Positions 5,346 through 5,561 of a stretch of DNA of 5,561 nt are shown one piece after another. The notes under the pieces were generated by a model. It saw only the letters and a program-made list of their open reading frames with translations, did not search any database and was not told where the DNA came from. Made by a program: the position numbers and the translations under genes. How positions within the stretch are numbered: position 1 is the first letter of the stretch; the number at the start of each line of letters is the position of its first letter. Source of the stretch: JAMHZE01 sp964424715 (GTDB lineage Bacteria > Pseudomonadota > Alphaproteobacteria > Rickettsiales > UBA8987); the NCBI GenBank assembly GCA_964424715.1, contig CAYRJW010000077.1, positions 1-5,561 of the forward strand, read 5' to 3'.

Positions 5346-5561
5346 ATGAAAAATTCCTTTAACTGCAAAAAGACCCTTAAAACTTCCCATAAGGAGTATG
5401 ATTATTTTTGCATCAAAACAGCCGCCGGGAAAATTCGTTTAGATATAAACAAGCTTCCATTCTCCCTCCGCGTATTGTTCGAGAACATGCTCCGCAATGA
5501 AGATGGCGTTGCCGTTAAGAAAGATGACATCGAAGCCTTCGCCGCATGGGTAAATAACGGC
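5346..5561 (+). CDS. acnA: Aconitate hydratase A, N-terminal fragment cut by window edge
   Basis: The first 72 codons of an AcnA/IRP-type aconitase, the TCA-cycle enzyme that interconverts citrate and isocitrate using a [4Fe-4S] cluster. The fragment matches the family N-terminus: KEYDYFCIKTAAGKI (residues 16-30), then LPFSLRVLFENMLRNEDG (37-54), the well conserved 'LPxSLkVLxEN-LRxEDG' block, then KKDDIEAFAAWV (58-69). Full-length proteins are near 890 residues, so about 8% is here; the cluster-binding cysteines and active site lie beyond the edge. The start at 5346 places the conserved block at the normal distance. No strong Shine-Dalgarno is visible upstream. The divergent ccmA-acnA pair is an arrangement I associate with alphaproteobacteria. 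Confidence 0.92.
   Translation, partial: MKNSFNCKKTLKTSHKEYDYFCIKTAAGKIRLDINKLPFSLRVLFENMLRNEDGVAVKKDDIEAFAAWVNNG

Noticed and set aside
1..5561. tRNA, rRNA, CRISPR array or riboswitch
   Set aside because: No cloverleaf-like segment, regularly spaced repeats or recognisable aptamer core was seen; gaps between genes are all under 150 bases and mostly filled by the repeats and promoters listed.

Overview
The window looks like a chromosomal segment of an alphaproteobacterium of moderate to low GC (about 40% by eye), possibly an intracellular or host-associated lineage of the Rickettsiales/Holosporales kind. The evidence is a ccmA gene divergent from acnA, a holin resembling the gene-transfer-agent (GTA) type next to a GH24 endolysin, and several families of short palindromic repeats in and between genes. 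The lineage is an inference; no ribosomal RNA or other clear phylogenetic marker is present.

Layout, left to right. Positions 1-1563 (minus strand) hold a 521-codon open frame running off the left edge. It carries a phosphoenolpyruvate-carboxylase-like VLTxHPT motif but is otherwise strongly divergent. Positions 1641-2582 (minus) are ribose-phosphate pyrophosphokinase (prs), with all its signature motifs. Positions 2648-3415 (minus) are an FTR1/EfeU-type iron permease, preceded by a near-ideal Fur box inside a plausible promoter. Positions 3483-3956 (minus) are a phage-type GH24 lysozyme whose reading frame contains a palindromic repeat insert. Positions 4010-4459 (minus) are a three-segment holin resembling the GTA holin family. 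Positions 4603-5247 (minus) are the heme-exporter ATPase ccmA. From 5346 the plus strand enters aconitase (acnA), cut by the right edge after 72 codons.

Functionally, most of the window is housekeeping: PRPP synthesis, iron uptake, cytochrome c maturation and the TCA cycle. The holin and endolysin form a two-gene lysis module with no other phage genes around it, the arrangement known for alphaproteobacterial GTAs, whose lysis genes sit apart from the capsid cluster. Iron use links three neighbours (FTR1 permease, heme-handling CcmA, iron-sulfur aconitase), but only FTR1 shows a visible iron-responsive operator.

The most unusual aspect is repeat density. Four different short repeats lie within 1.5 kb (3781-3843, 3966-4001, 4485-4574, 5247-5286). 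One lies inside the endolysin coding sequence, one supplies the likely ribosome binding site of the endolysin, and one abuts the ccmA start codon. The largest unexplained object is the divergent PEPC-like protein at the left edge. All gaps between genes are under 150 bases.
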